A stretch of DNA of 64,000 nt from Natronorubrum bangense. GTDB lineage: Archaea; Halobacteriota; Halobacteria; Halobacteriales; Natrialbaceae. Location of the stretch: positions 1,674,001-1,738,000 of the forward strand of contig NZ_CP031305.1 in the NCBI RefSeq assembly GCF_004799645.1, written 5' to 3'. Under the pieces are notes generated by a model. The model ran no database searches. It had not been told where the DNA came from and saw only the letters and a program-made list of their open reading frames with translations. Numbering within the stretch: the first letter of the stretch is position 1; every line of letters begins with the position of its first letter. Below, piece after piece: positions 21,255 to 29,079 of this stretch. The translations under genes were made by a program, and so were the position numbers.

Positions 21255-21677
21255 CTATTGATCCCGGATCGGGAGAGACGCGAATGTGCTGTCGTCTCCG
21301 CAATGAGTACCTTGAATGATTTGACGGTTATTCCGAAGAGGTATCCCATTCAATAATTGGGGGGGGAGTTGTGATTCTAATTTTTGAAGATCCTCTGTCG
21401 GGCCAATGACACCGCGTGATTGGTCGTACTCAATAATCTTGGTTTCTGCCAACTTCGGAATATGTACATGATAAAGCGAGATATGGATGTCCACGATTTT
21501 GTCCCCCGGGATTTCCGTGATTTCATCGTCATATTCTCGCACGGCAATTTCATTCGTGAGATCCGATAACGTCAACTTCCGTTCATGGGTCAAAAGCAAC
21601 TCAAGAATCGTACGCCGGCGGTGGTGGGATAGGAGATCGTATAATGTGTCCGCCGATAGACGTTCAGGATCACCCAT
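21255..21677 (-). CDS. Winged-helix regulator (DUF7344 type), element-encoded
   Basis: A 140-residue protein with the same architecture as the one at 20239-20685: LSADTLYDLLSHHRRRTILE (about 7-26) and ISLYHVHIPKLAETKIIEYD (about 66-85). The last 30 residues lack similarity to that neighbour. It is the gene closest to attL, reading toward it. It may control element genes, or be cargo. A fortuitous origin by duplication of the host gene across the tRNA is possible, but the two differ greatly in codon use and sequence. Confidence 0.75.
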   Translation of the reverse strand: MGDPERLSADTLYDLLSHHRRRTILELLLTHERKLTLSDLTNEIAVREYDDEITEIPGDKIVDIHISLYHVHIPKLAETKIIEYDQSRGVIGPTEDLQKLESQLPPQLLNGIPLRNNRQIIQGTHCGDDSTFASLPIRDQ

Positions 21678-22255
21678 GGTCGTGCCGAAGTACGAACCGC
21701 ACCAACTTAGTTCTGCGTGATAATTAGGGTCAATTCGTCTATTCCCGATGGATGACTGAGGCGTACTTCACTGACGTCCCTTACGCGCAATGTTTGTAAC
21801 GCATCACCATTCTAAACAACAAATCGGAACTCTTGAACTTGATCTCCCCGCTATTCCAGCGCACCGAATTACGCTCAATAGTATACTCTCCTTCTCACTG
21901 CGGGACCTATTTTTCAAATCCTCGGTTTTTGTCTCCATTTTCCTTCGAGAACGCGTTAGCAGCAGGCGACGTGAGCGGTTGGAGGTGCTGGTTCCGTGTC
22001 ATCCATCGGAATGACTCTTCCTCCGCTTAGACGGGAAACGTCTGCGCCTCTCCCCGTTTAACCTATTTAACGACGTATGGGGTAAACTCAGGTCGTTGAT
22101 TAACGACAATCGTGATTGTTCTAGAGATATTTCCTTACAGCCCACCGAGAGTTTATCGACTCACGCAAACTAGGGTCGTTGAAAGCAATGGTTGCCGCAA
22201 TCAAGAGTACATTCCGTAGACATATAGGCATTGTTCCCCGTGAACGTGATAACCG
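21678..22255. promoter_or_regulatory. Palindrome-rich region upstream of the element helicase (candidate origin or operator)
   Basis: This 578-base gap has no convincing gene. Close to the helicase gene lie GTCGTT-GATT-AACGAC (22092-22107) and, overlapping it, ACAATC-GT-GATTGT (22106-22119), both perfect inverted repeats. TTAACGAC recurs at 22067-22074 and 22100-22107, GTCGTTGA at 22092-22099 and 22175-22182. AGACG-GGAA-ACGTCT lies near 22029-22043. Clustered short repeats beside a replication-type helicase suggest an origin or an autoregulatory operator; sequence alone does not decide. Confidence 0.45.
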
Positions 22256-24058
22256 ATGAGCGGTGCGCAGGGTACCGTTACGAAACGATCCGCCAATCAA
22301 CGTTGTCGGCGGGAAATTGTGCGTGCGATGGAAAACGGTGACAACGTGTTGATCGATGCGTTGCCCAGCATCGGGAAAAGTAGCAACGTTATCCCCGCCG
22401 CACGCGAAACTGATTCCCCGGTTACGATTCTCACAGCTCGCCATGATTTGTATGATCAGTATGAAGAGTGGTGCAAGGATTATCAAAAAGAGTACAACGA
22501 TAATTTCGAGTTTCAAATCCTCCCGTCATTTCTCAACGATTGCCCTACGGCGTGCGGAGACGAAGGGGACGGATGGCAACAGCAGGTGAAGCGCATCTAC
22601 GATCGAGGCGTCTCTGGCCGAGACATCCACAATCATGCAAATCGATTCTTCGGTGAACCACTCCCCTGTACGGAAAATAACGAATGTCCGTATGATGAGA
22701 CGCGGAATTTCGATGCCGATGTGCTGATTGGACACTACACTTACGCATATGTTCATCCGGCGGTCAATGGTCGAGTCGTTGTATTCGATGAATTTCCCGA
22801 AGATGACTTCGTCACGGATTTCGACAATCCAAGTGTCGCGGTATCGGATTTTCTTAAATCGAGTACAAACATTCCGTTCAATGATTTCACGGATTTGATT
22901 ACAAATCGATTAGATCCATCGTATCGGGATGCCGCACTGAAAGTGCTTAACGACATACCGATCGGACAATTGGATAATCCGTCGGCGGTTCTTGACGATC
23001 CAACTGGACAAACACACGCACTGGCACCTCACATCGTCTTCACCCTCGTGAACTCCGAACAGATTGACGGCAAATGGGAATGCTCGACTTTGGGGCACGA
23101 GGCAGGGGTTTACAACCGAGAAAGTGGCAAAGTCAGGGTTCTACGTCCACCCAGATTGACCGATGCGAGAAACGTTATTGGGTTAGATGGGACACCATCG
23201 TGGCGGATGTGGAACATCGTATTGGGATGTGGGCTCGGTGCGAACGAAATGCTTGAACATAAGCAAATTCTCACCGACGATGAGCGACGTGAGTACGTGC
23301 GAGACGTTCTCAGTTTGACTGTCATCCGAACCACTTCCGATGCGAAACATTACAGCGGTGGGAAATACGTAGATCCAGAGAAGGAAAAGGCGCTGATCGA
23401 AGCAGTGTGTTCGAAACATCGTGATTCACCCGCCCTCATCACAACAAAAAAGGCAGTAGTGAAATACAAAAAGGTGGGTGCGTTGAACGAGCTTGCATAC
23501 TACGATCATTATGGAAATATCAAAGGATCGAATAAATATGGTCAGTCCCGTGTCGGGATCGTTATTGGATCACAAGTTTACGGATATGATTACGTCGAAG
23601 AATGGGCGTCATTTCTAGGTGAACAGACAGATTCGAATGGAAAGGGAATGAATCTTTCATTCAGCGAATTCGGCGATGAGGTTCTCCACCATATGCGTGA
23701 ACTCGAAGTCACTCAGGCAATTATGCGGTTCGGACGGGATACGAACGGAGCAACGGTATACGTTCACACCGCTGCGATTCCGGATTGGATGCCAATTTCT
23801 GCCAAAGGACGCGTGTCCGACCGTGGACGCGGTTACGGGCAGGTCGTTCGGGCGTTATCAGAAATACAGCGCGCGTCAACAGACGATATTGCTGCACATT
23901 CAGAGGTCAAAATCAAAAATCGGCAGGTCGGAAGGGTTTTGGACAAGTTGGAAGAGGAAGGGCACGTCACGTATGAGAAGAGCGGACGAAAGGGAGTGTG
24001 GGTGGATAGGTCATTAGACACGGTCAATCCGTCCTTCGATGTTTCGCTTCCAAGTTGA
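22256..24058 (+). CDS. XPD/DinG-like superfamily 2 helicase with C-terminal winged helix
   Basis: A 600-residue protein, the largest of the element. Helicase motifs in order: I, ALPSIGKSS (35-43); II, VVVFDEFPEDD (174-184); a motif-III-like GLDGTPSW (309-316); VI, TQAIMRFGRD (486-495). Before motif II, ADVLIGHYTYAYVHPAV (154-170) matches the segment that precedes the DEAH box in XPD/DinG helicases. Cys96, Cys100, Cys138 and Cys144 between motifs I and II could hold an Fe-S cluster as in that family, though the spacing differs. The C-terminus (about 525-585) looks like a winged-helix DNA-binding domain. Motif I is PSIGKSS, without the usual GxGKT. I infer a replication or maintenance helicase. 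The 5' region is palindrome-rich. Confidence 0.7.
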   Translation: MSGAQGTVTKRSANQRCRREIVRAMENGDNVLIDALPSIGKSSNVIPAARETDSPVTILTARHDLYDQYEEWCKDYQKEYNDNFEFQILPSFLNDCPTACGDEGDGWQQQVKRIYDRGVSGRDIHNHANRFFGEPLPCTENNECPYDETRNFDADVLIGHYTYAYVHPAVNGRVVVFDEFPEDDFVTDFDNPSVAVSDFLKSSTNIPFNDFTDLITNRLDPSYRDAALKVLNDIPIGQLDNPSAVLDDPTGQTHALAPHIVFTLVNSEQIDGKWECSTLGHEAGVYNRESGKVRVLRPPRLTDARNVIGLDGTPSWRMWNIVLGCGLGANEMLEHKQILTDDERREYVRDVLSLTVIRTTSDAKHYSGGKYVDPEKEKALIEAVCSKHRDSPALITTKKAVVKYKKVGALNELAYYDHYGNIKGSNKYGQSRVGIVIGSQVYGYDYVEEWASFLGEQTDSNGKGMNLSFSEFGDEVLHHMRELEVTQAIMRFGRDTNGATVYVHTAAIPDWMPISAKGRVSDRGRGYGQVVRALSEIQRASTDDIAAHSEVKIKNRQVGRVLDKLEEEGHVTYEKSGRKGVWVDRSLDTVNPSFDVSLPS

Positions 24059-24169
24059 CAAATATGTCAATTCGGGTAATTAACGTCATTCCGCATATAG
24101 TAGTGTATACGTGAGAGGACGTTAGTTAGATTTTTTGACGGATGATGTCGCCGAGTATGATTCCAAGTG

Positions 24170-24430
24170 TTATTCTGGTTGTTTGATTTCATCGGCGTCA
24201 ATATTCCCATCGAGGAAGCGGCATCCGAGATCGGTGAGGCGGTAATTCGAAGCGTCAACACGTTGTAATAGACCCGCATCAGTGAGTTTGCGGCATCGTC
24301 GTGAGATGTATTCAGAAGTGTAGTCGATATTGGCAGCAATCACCGTTGGCGTTGCGACAATATCCTTCTCGTGTAGAAACTCGAGTACGCGTTCGTCTGC
24401 TTGCGTCATCCAATCAACCCGTGGTCGCAT
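24170..24430 (-). CDS. PhiH1-repressor-like winged-helix protein
   Basis: An 86-residue DNA-binding protein resembling the repressor family of halovirus phiH1. The pattern RPRVDWMTQADERVLEFLHE, then TSEYISRRCRKLTDAGLL and YRLTDLGCRFLDG is typical of this haloarchaeal family and fills the protein. The gene faces the HhH gene (24562) across a 131-base spacer containing a perfect 9-bp palindrome at 24507-24528, the likely operator. It probably controls element gene expression as a lysogeny-type switch; this is inference from family and layout. Confidence 0.85.
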   Translation of the reverse strand: MRPRVDWMTQADERVLEFLHEKDIVATPTVIAANIDYTSEYISRRCRKLTDAGLLQRVDASNYRLTDLGCRFLDGNIDADEIKQPE

Positions 24431-24506
24431 TTGATGACGAGAATACGCAATTTGACTGCTTCAGAGGGGGTCAAGGCGTGGTTGTAGACACTAACAATCG
24501 TATCTG

Positions 24507-24528
24507 TAACCACAATTTTTTGTGGTTA
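24507..24528. promoter_or_regulatory. Palindromic operator between repressor and HhH gene
   Basis: TAACCACAA (24507-24515) and TTGTGGTTA (24520-24528) are perfect inverted repeats separated by TTTT. The site lies 77 bases upstream of the repressor start and 34 bases upstream of the HhH gene start, where it could block both promoters. Confidence 0.62.
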
Positions 24529-24561
24529 ATACTAAGTCAGTCGAGAGTTTCGGTTGAGTCA

Positions 24562-25095
24562 ATGAATTTGAGTCGCCGTTTGCTTGAGCAGAAAGTGAAC
24601 GACTACGAGGACCCGATTTACGAGGAAGAACTCGAACGTATCGAGACGCTTCCCGAGGTGTTTTCGAGCGGTGAATGGACTCAGGACGACCTCGAATGGA
24701 TAATCAAGTGGAAAGTTGGAACAGCGTTCGAGAAACCGACGCTCAGGCACATCCGATCGAACTCCGACGAGCAGATCAGACGGGCGATAGAAACCGCTGT
24801 GAACGCACGCGCTGTCGGGGAGAAGGTCAATGCGCTTACGTCGATTAAGGGAGTCGGAGTTCCCGTTGCATCGGCGATACTGCTGTTCATCAACCCGGAT
24901 CGATATACGGTGATCGACGTCCGAGCATGGGGGGCGTTATACGAAATGGGATACGTCGATCGAGAGTTGTCGGATGATCCCACCATTGAGGAGTATTTGC
25001 TGTATCTCGGTGCCTGCTGGACGCTTGCGAATGAGTACGATGTGAGTCTCCGGACGCTCGATATGGCGTTGTGGGCGCTTGGAGGCGAAGATTAA
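24562..25095 (+). CDS. Helix-hairpin-helix protein, HhH-GPD DNA glycosylase-like
   Basis: A 177-residue protein. LTSIKGVGVPVASAILLFIN (about 95-114) is a helix-hairpin-helix, followed by DRYTVIDVRAWGALYEMG. In HhH-GPD base-excision glycosylases the hairpin is followed by a catalytic Asp in a V-D-T/V context; the Asp of VIDVRAW lies at that place. The Fe-S cysteines of endonuclease III are absent. Glycosylase activity is inference; related small proteins of this kind occur in bacteria without an assigned role. ATG 24562 gives MNLSRRLLEQKV and places the operator just upstream; the frame stays open upstream but crosses the operator. Confidence 0.65.
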   Translation: MNLSRRLLEQKVNDYEDPIYEEELERIETLPEVFSSGEWTQDDLEWIIKWKVGTAFEKPTLRHIRSNSDEQIRRAIETAVNARAVGEKVNALTSIKGVGVPVASAILLFINPDRYTVIDVRAWGALYEMGYVDRELSDDPTIEEYLLYLGACWTLANEYDVSLRTLDMALWALGGED

Positions 25096-25134
25096 CTGCT
25101 ACTATCAAACGAGTATTAACTCCAACAAAAACTC

Positions 25135-25596
25135 ATGGAAGAACCCGATCGCCCCGATCCCGACGCCGATGCCAGCGAAATTCAGGAGTGGATGGACGAA
25201 TCGTTCGATCGATCGGTTGTCGAGGGGATGGAATCGGTAGACGATGGAAATGTGACGGTCGAGATTATCGACTACGAACGGGACGAGGTCGTTGGGACGA
25301 TTGATACGGACGGCAACCTCGATACGGAGAGCGAGGCGCTCAGAAACGTCTCCGGGGAATATATTGACCGGGGCATTCCCGTACTCGTCCCAATGACAAA
25401 CGAAAACGATGAAGGTGAGACGGTACACGCAGACGCGGAGGTAATTATCGAACCGGGAGCGGACGGATTCGTGCGAGCGTTCGTTGACGAACTCCCGAGC
25501 CCGTTCGACTGCGATATGGGTGTTCTCGATGAGTTGCCGACGTTCGATATGAGGGAACCATCGAGCGAAGGCGCAATGAACGGGAGGAACAGTTGA
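25135..25596 (+). CDS. Hypothetical acidic protein, element-encoded
   Basis: A 153-residue protein I do not recognise. It is rich in D and E throughout and predicted soluble, with beta-like alternation in VTVEIIDYERDEVVGTIDTD and ETVHADAEVIIEPGADGFV. It follows the HhH gene by 39 bases on the same strand and precedes the lipoprotein gene by 54 bases (to ATG 25651), so the three may be one operon under the 24507-24528 operator. No catalytic motif is visible. Confidence 0.65.
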   Translation: MEEPDRPDPDADASEIQEWMDESFDRSVVEGMESVDDGNVTVEIIDYERDEVVGTIDTDGNLDTESEALRNVSGEYIDRGIPVLVPMTNENDEGETVHADAEVIIEPGADGFVRAFVDELPSPFDCDMGVLDELPTFDMREPSSEGAMNGRNS

Positions 25597-25650
25597 AACC
25601 GATATCCATCCGAAATAGTTACTTTAGCAACAAATAATATGCCAATCGAA

Positions 25651-26097
25651 ATGAACCGACGTAAATTCATGACCGTAGCAACTGGCGCGAGTACTGCCGT
25701 TCTCGCAGGTTGTACCGGATCAGCAGGCGCAGATGTAGTGCTCGAATACAGTTACGAAGAAGGAGATCCAGGCCAGGACACTATTCCTCAACACGTCAAG
25801 GATGCCGCGGGAGACGATGTTCTCATTCGAGGTGATGAACACAAGTGGGTCGTCTTCACGCTCGAGATTCTCGAAGGAGAGTTACACATTGACGAGATCA
25901 TGGATCACGCATACATCGAAACTGATGCTGACTCACATTTTACCCGTTCCGTGGTGATTACCTCACCAGAAGACGCTGAAGAAACGATTCCCGAGGGTGG
26001 CGAGGCGGATGTATTGTACCAAATCCCCGTCGAGGATGAGGTAACCGGGTGGACGATCGATCAGTCCAGTTTAGATGTTGAGGCCAACGAAAATTAA
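25651..26097 (+). CDS. Tat-exported lipoprotein, hypothetical
   Basis: A 148-residue secreted protein. The N-terminus MNRRKFMTVATGASTAVLAG followed by Cys has the twin-arginine motif (RRKF) and a lipobox (LAGC), the usual haloarchaeal Tat lipoprotein signal. The mature part is acidic and beta-rich (VVLEYSYEEGD, KWVVFTLEILEGELH), similar in style to DUF4352-like extracellular domains, without a firm match. An ATG twelve bases upstream (25639) is also in frame. A surface lipoprotein encoded on a mobile element could be an exclusion or immunity factor, but nothing in the sequence proves it. Confidence 0.75.
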   Translation: MNRRKFMTVATGASTAVLAGCTGSAGADVVLEYSYEEGDPGQDTIPQHVKDAAGDDVLIRGDEHKWVVFTLEILEGELHIDEIMDHAYIETDADSHFTRSVVITSPEDAEETIPEGGEADVLYQIPVEDEVTGWTIDQSSLDVEANEN

Positions 26098-26104
26098 ACA
26101 ACGG

Positions 26105-27127
26105 TCAAACGTTTTCGAGGTACGCCCGGCGTTGCTCCATCTTCACTTGTTCCGACCGTTTGTCGTAGTGGATATCCAAAACATCCATGCCCACGTTCAT
26201 CCGATCGCTCACGACCTTCTCGGGTATGTCGTTCGACAAGTGGTGCGTGATTGATCCACGGCGAATATCGTGAGGACTCACATTCGAGGGACACTTGCTG
26301 TAATGTCCGTAGTTCGTCGCTTCGCATTCATCCGGGTCACGACCAACGGGACACTCACCGCCGTAGAAGCAGGGGCGAGTGACGAAGTACACCTCATCAC
26401 GAATCGACGACCCCTGTATCCGCCCGTTCTCCGTCGTTAGCAACGGTTCGCGTCCGTATTCATCGGTAACGCCGTGACGATTGTGGTCGATCCAGTCATC
26501 GAGGACACGACACACCTCCGAGGTCAATGCGACGAGACGTTCTCCTTCCTCACCGTTTTTCAATGGCGTATCGGAGTTAGGTCGATGCTCGAGGAGAAGT
26601 GATCTATTCTCGGGATCGTAGTCGGTAACGTCGATCGAGCGCAGTGCCCCGAGACGCATTCCCGTTTGCCAGAATAGTTCGACAATGACGTGACGACGTG
26701 AGGCATATTTGAAACGCCGTAGGTACGAGAGCAATTCATCAGCGTCGTCACCGTTGAGGATACCGTCTGCTTGTTCATCGTGCTTCTTCAGGATGGGCAT
26801 CACGATTTTGTCGTGTAACCCCTCGGAGACGGCATCGATCGATTCACACCAACGGATGAACACACGAAGCGTATCGAGGTTGCCTTCCAGCGTGATGGGT
26901 TTCAAATCCCCGTCGTCACGCCGCCACGTTTTGAATTGTTGCAACTTCCGTCCGGTGAGGTCGTTCATGTTCTCGAGTTCTTCGACGTTCTCACACCACC
27001 GGATGAAGTGTTTGAGACGATAATGATACCCGTCGAGGGTACTTTGTGACACCTCGTGTTTCCTCGCGTTGAGGTACATTTCCTTCGCCTCAGCGGGCGA
27101 GATGGGTTCGAGCGTTTCGTTCGTCAT
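26105..27127 (-). CDS. Tyrosine recombinase/integrase (XerC/D-like)
   Basis: A 340-residue phage-type integrase. The N-terminal SAM-like domain covers about residues 10-105 (TLDGYHYRLKHFIRWCE), and the catalytic domain follows. Active-site residues are seen: Arg in TGMRLGALRS, His-x-x-Arg in SPHDIRRGS, a second His in ITHHL and the nucleophile Tyr in LDIHYDKR. A Cys-rich insert (PCFYGGECPVGRDPDECEAT) precedes the H-x-x-R box. It is intact and lies 68 bases inside attR, so it is the probable enzyme for integration at tRNA-Phe. ATG 27127 gives MTNETLEPISPAEAKE. Confidence 0.93.
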   Translation of the reverse strand: MTNETLEPISPAEAKEMYLNARKHEVSQSTLDGYHYRLKHFIRWCENVEELENMNDLTGRKLQQFKTWRRDDGDLKPITLEGNLDTLRVFIRWCESIDAVSEGLHDKIVMPILKKHDEQADGILNGDDADELLSYLRRFKYASRRHVIVELFWQTGMRLGALRSIDVTDYDPENRSLLLEHRPNSDTPLKNGEEGERLVALTSEVCRVLDDWIDHNRHGVTDEYGREPLLTTENGRIQGSSIRDEVYFVTRPCFYGGECPVGRDPDECEATNYGHYSKCPSNVSPHDIRRGSITHHLSNDIPEKVVSDRMNVGMDVLDIHYDKRSEQVKMEQRRAYLENV

Positions 27128-27195
27128 TTGTTGACTCCGAAACACAGGCGAAGCACGAAACCGCCCGACGTGATGTTATTTGCGCGCTGTCCCTC

Positions 27196-27226
27196 CCCCG
27201 GTTCAAATCCGGGAGGCGGCATACTT
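27196..27226 (+). repeat. Attachment site attR (tRNA-Phe 3' fragment)
   Basis: These 31 bases are identical to 20959-20989 and contain the T-arm and acceptor end of tRNA-Phe without the rest of the gene. Just outside lies CCCGCGAGCGAAGCGAGCGGG (in 27288-27310), which contains the GCGAAGCGAG segment also seen in the tRNA-tail modules. Confidence 0.88.
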
Positions 27227-27417
27227 TTTCGACGTAATCTCTACTCGAGCGAATACTACGCTCGATTGAGAATTGAGCTATCCTCGTTCCCGCGAGCGAA
27301 GCGAGCGGGACGTCGAAAGACAAGCGCCAACGAGGGCGACCACATCCGGTCTGAAAGATGGTCTTTCTCATACGACACCACCGGACGCCGTGAGACGATG
27401 GGCGGAGTAGGTTCGAG

Positions 27418-27999
27418 TTACAGGTTTTCGAGATCCCAGCCGACGAACTCGTCTTCAAGGTCGACTTGTAGCGCCTGCAGGACCCGCGCCAGCCCGAGGT
27501 AACACCCGGAAAGCATCCCGACGCCGAGGAGACTCACATCGTCGTAGTGGGCTGCTAGATGCTCGTGTGTGTCGTCATCGACCGCTCCATCGACGAACTG
27601 TTCGACGTACGCAACGAGGGCCGCATGCTCTGACTCGAGGCGATCTGGTTCCTCACGAGAGATGGCGAGGATCTGGTCGGGAGCCATCCCCTCATCGAGA
27701 GCCACGCGGACGTGTTGGTGCCACTCGTAGGCTGCGTCCGCGTAGTAGGCGGTCGCGAGGATGACGGTCTCCCGTTCGAGTGCCGAAAGGCCACCCTGGT
27801 TCCAGACGACGTCGCCATACGCTCGGAACCCCTCGAGCAGTGCAATGTTTTGTCCGAGCGCCCGATAGACGTTCAAGCGGTCACCGGTCAACGAGTGTTC
27901 ACGGTCCTCGTCAGCCACAGCTGTTTCTGAGAGCGAATGTAGCAGGTCTCGTTTCTCAGCTGGCAGCTCGTCTGGCTCGGCGTACGTTATGCGTGCCAT
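27418..27999 (-). CDS. Carboxymuconolactone decarboxylase (AhpD-like) family protein
   Basis: A 193-residue all-helical protein of the CMD/AhpD superfamily. ALGQNIALLEGFRAYGDVVW (about 47-66), LSALERETVILATAYYADAAYEWHQH (about 71-96, the signature region) and the paired helices after it match the family. The redox Cys-x-x-Cys of true AhpD is missing at that place, so a decarboxylase-type or unknown activity is more likely than peroxidase support. It follows the element directly and reads toward attR. Confidence 0.82.
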   Translation of the reverse strand: MARITYAEPDELPAEKRDLLHSLSETAVADEDREHSLTGDRLNVYRALGQNIALLEGFRAYGDVVWNQGGLSALERETVILATAYYADAAYEWHQHVRVALDEGMAPDQILAISREEPDRLESEHAALVAYVEQFVDGAVDDDTHEHLAAHYDDVSLLGVGMLSGCYLGLARVLQALQVDLEDEFVGWDLENL

Positions 28000-28093
28000 A
28001 CGGTGCTGTTCTGAGTGAAGATACTATACTCCACGTCCTGTTGGATCGGGTGCCGAAACGGGCAGGGTGGCTTCCCGAGGCAGGACTGTGCGA

Positions 28094-28261
28094 TCAGTCA
28101 CCGACGTAGACCGTTTTCAGCCGCGAACCACAGTGTGGACAGTACAGCGTCTGCCACTTCGCCGGATCCAGTCCGCCCATCGTCTTCGTTCGCCGGGCGT
28201 CCTCGCGGGCGAGGGCGGCCCCGCAGGTCTCACACGTCATAACATCGTCACGCTCTGCCAT
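28094..28261 (-). CDS. Small zinc-ribbon protein
   Basis: A 55-residue protein with two Cys pairs, MTCETCGAALA (Cys10, Cys13) and LYCPHCGSRLK (Cys41, Cys44), which form a typical zinc ribbon. The linker is basic (DARRTKTMGGLD). The start is ATG at 28261, the stop TGA at 28094. Such proteins are common in haloarchaea and of unknown function; nucleic-acid or protein binding is likely. It is short enough to be missed by routine gene calling. Confidence 0.8.
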   Translation of the reverse strand: MAERDDVMTCETCGAALAREDARRTKTMGGLDPAKWQTLYCPHCGSRLKTVYVGD

Positions 28262-28301
28262 CGATCCGAGTGAGGGTGCCGTCGGTATTCAGTCTACTTG
28301 T

Positions 28302-28389
28302 GCTATAGTAGCCACTGCAAGTCAATGCACACCTGATCGCACGACGGCTGTGCGATCAGTGTGTAAATCGTTGCAGTTGTTACTATAGC
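28302..28389. repeat. 88-bp palindromic repeat, copy 2
   Basis: GCTATAGTA (28302-28310) and TACTATAGC (28381-28389) close the element. Inner matching arms include ACTGCAA/TTGCAGT, CACAC/GTGTG and TGATCGCAC/GTGCGATCA around the 7-base loop GACGGCT. It is the best preserved copy; 12630-12717 is the same element in reverse orientation. No terminal duplication or coding capacity is visible. Confidence 0.78.
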
Positions 28390-28475
28390 GGCGTCAGTTC
28401 AGCCCGATCGTCGACGTTTTTCATTCAACTCCAAAGCCAGCAACATTTAACACAATATATATGCATTACATATGT

Positions 28476-29027
28476 ATGCTCGCCGAAAATACCGCTGTTG
28501 TCGTTATCGATCTCCAGAAAGAATATTTCGTCGAAGACCGGCCGTGGTACGTTCCCAACGGCGAACGCGTCCTCGAGAACTGCCAGCGCCTCCTCGACAT
28601 TGCTCGTGAAACCGATGCGACCGTCGTTCACGCCCGTCACGTCCAGCCCAGTCGAGACGCTCCCGTGTTCGCGTGGGGCTCCGAGTACACCGAAATCATC
28701 GATGAAATTGACATTCGAGACGACGACCATCTCGTGACGAAGACGAAACCCAGCTGTTTCCAAGACACCCGCCTTGCCGACATCCTCGTCCGGAATGGCA
28801 TTGAAAACGTGGTCAGCATCGGTCTCCTGTCGGCGATCTGCGTCGACACCACTGCTCGCGAAGCCGACGCCCGTGGATACGACTCCCACTACGTCACGGA
28901 CGCGACGAGCACGTTCCCCATCGGTGACAACGATCCTGCCAAAATCACCGATACCATCGCCGCTGTCCACGACACGATCTTTTCCAACGTCACGACGACC
29001 GACGAGATCGTCGACCGCCTCGAGTAG
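28476..29027 (+). CDS. Isochorismatase family (cysteine) hydrolase
   Basis: A 183-residue protein of the isochorismatase-like hydrolase family, cytoplasmic enzymes that include nicotinamidases and amide hydrolases. The triad is present: Asp in VVIDLQKEYF (about residue 11), Lys in VTKTKPSCF (about 88) and Cys in LLSAICVDTTARE (about 121). Length is normal (180-200). The ATG at 28476 gives MLAENTAVVVID and lies near an AATATATATG box; ATG 28461 would add five residues. A nicotinamidase role would fit the NAD theme of the window, but the substrate cannot be told. Confidence 0.88.
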   Translation: MLAENTAVVVIDLQKEYFVEDRPWYVPNGERVLENCQRLLDIARETDATVVHARHVQPSRDAPVFAWGSEYTEIIDEIDIRDDDHLVTKTKPSCFQDTRLADILVRNGIENVVSIGLLSAICVDTTAREADARGYDSHYVTDATSTFPIGDNDPAKITDTIAAVHDTIFSNVTTTDEIVDRLE

Positions 29028-29079
29028 CGCGACTCGCCTGTCAGGTCGGCGTCGACTCCGGTGTCGACCGTCGAGAAAC

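Larger units (their letters stand above)
20959..27226. mobile_element. Integrated element at tRNA-Phe (about 6.2 kb)
   Basis: The element is bounded by 31-bp exact direct repeats: 20959-20989 within and after tRNA-Phe, and 27196-27226. It carries a winged-helix regulator, a cluster of palindromes, an XPD/DinG-like helicase, a phiH-type repressor with a facing operator, an HhH-GPD-like protein, a hypothetical protein, a Tat lipoprotein and a tyrosine integrase next to the far repeat. Base composition is visibly more A/T-rich from about 21.2 to 26 kb than in the flanks. Capsid, spike or portal genes are not recognisable, so a small integrative plasmid or satellite element fits better than a full provirus. 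Confidence 0.88.

Noticed and set aside
20959..27226. Element as a pleolipovirus-type provirus
   Set aside because: No spike protein, virion ATPase or other structural gene is recognisable; only integrase, regulators and a helicase are seen.
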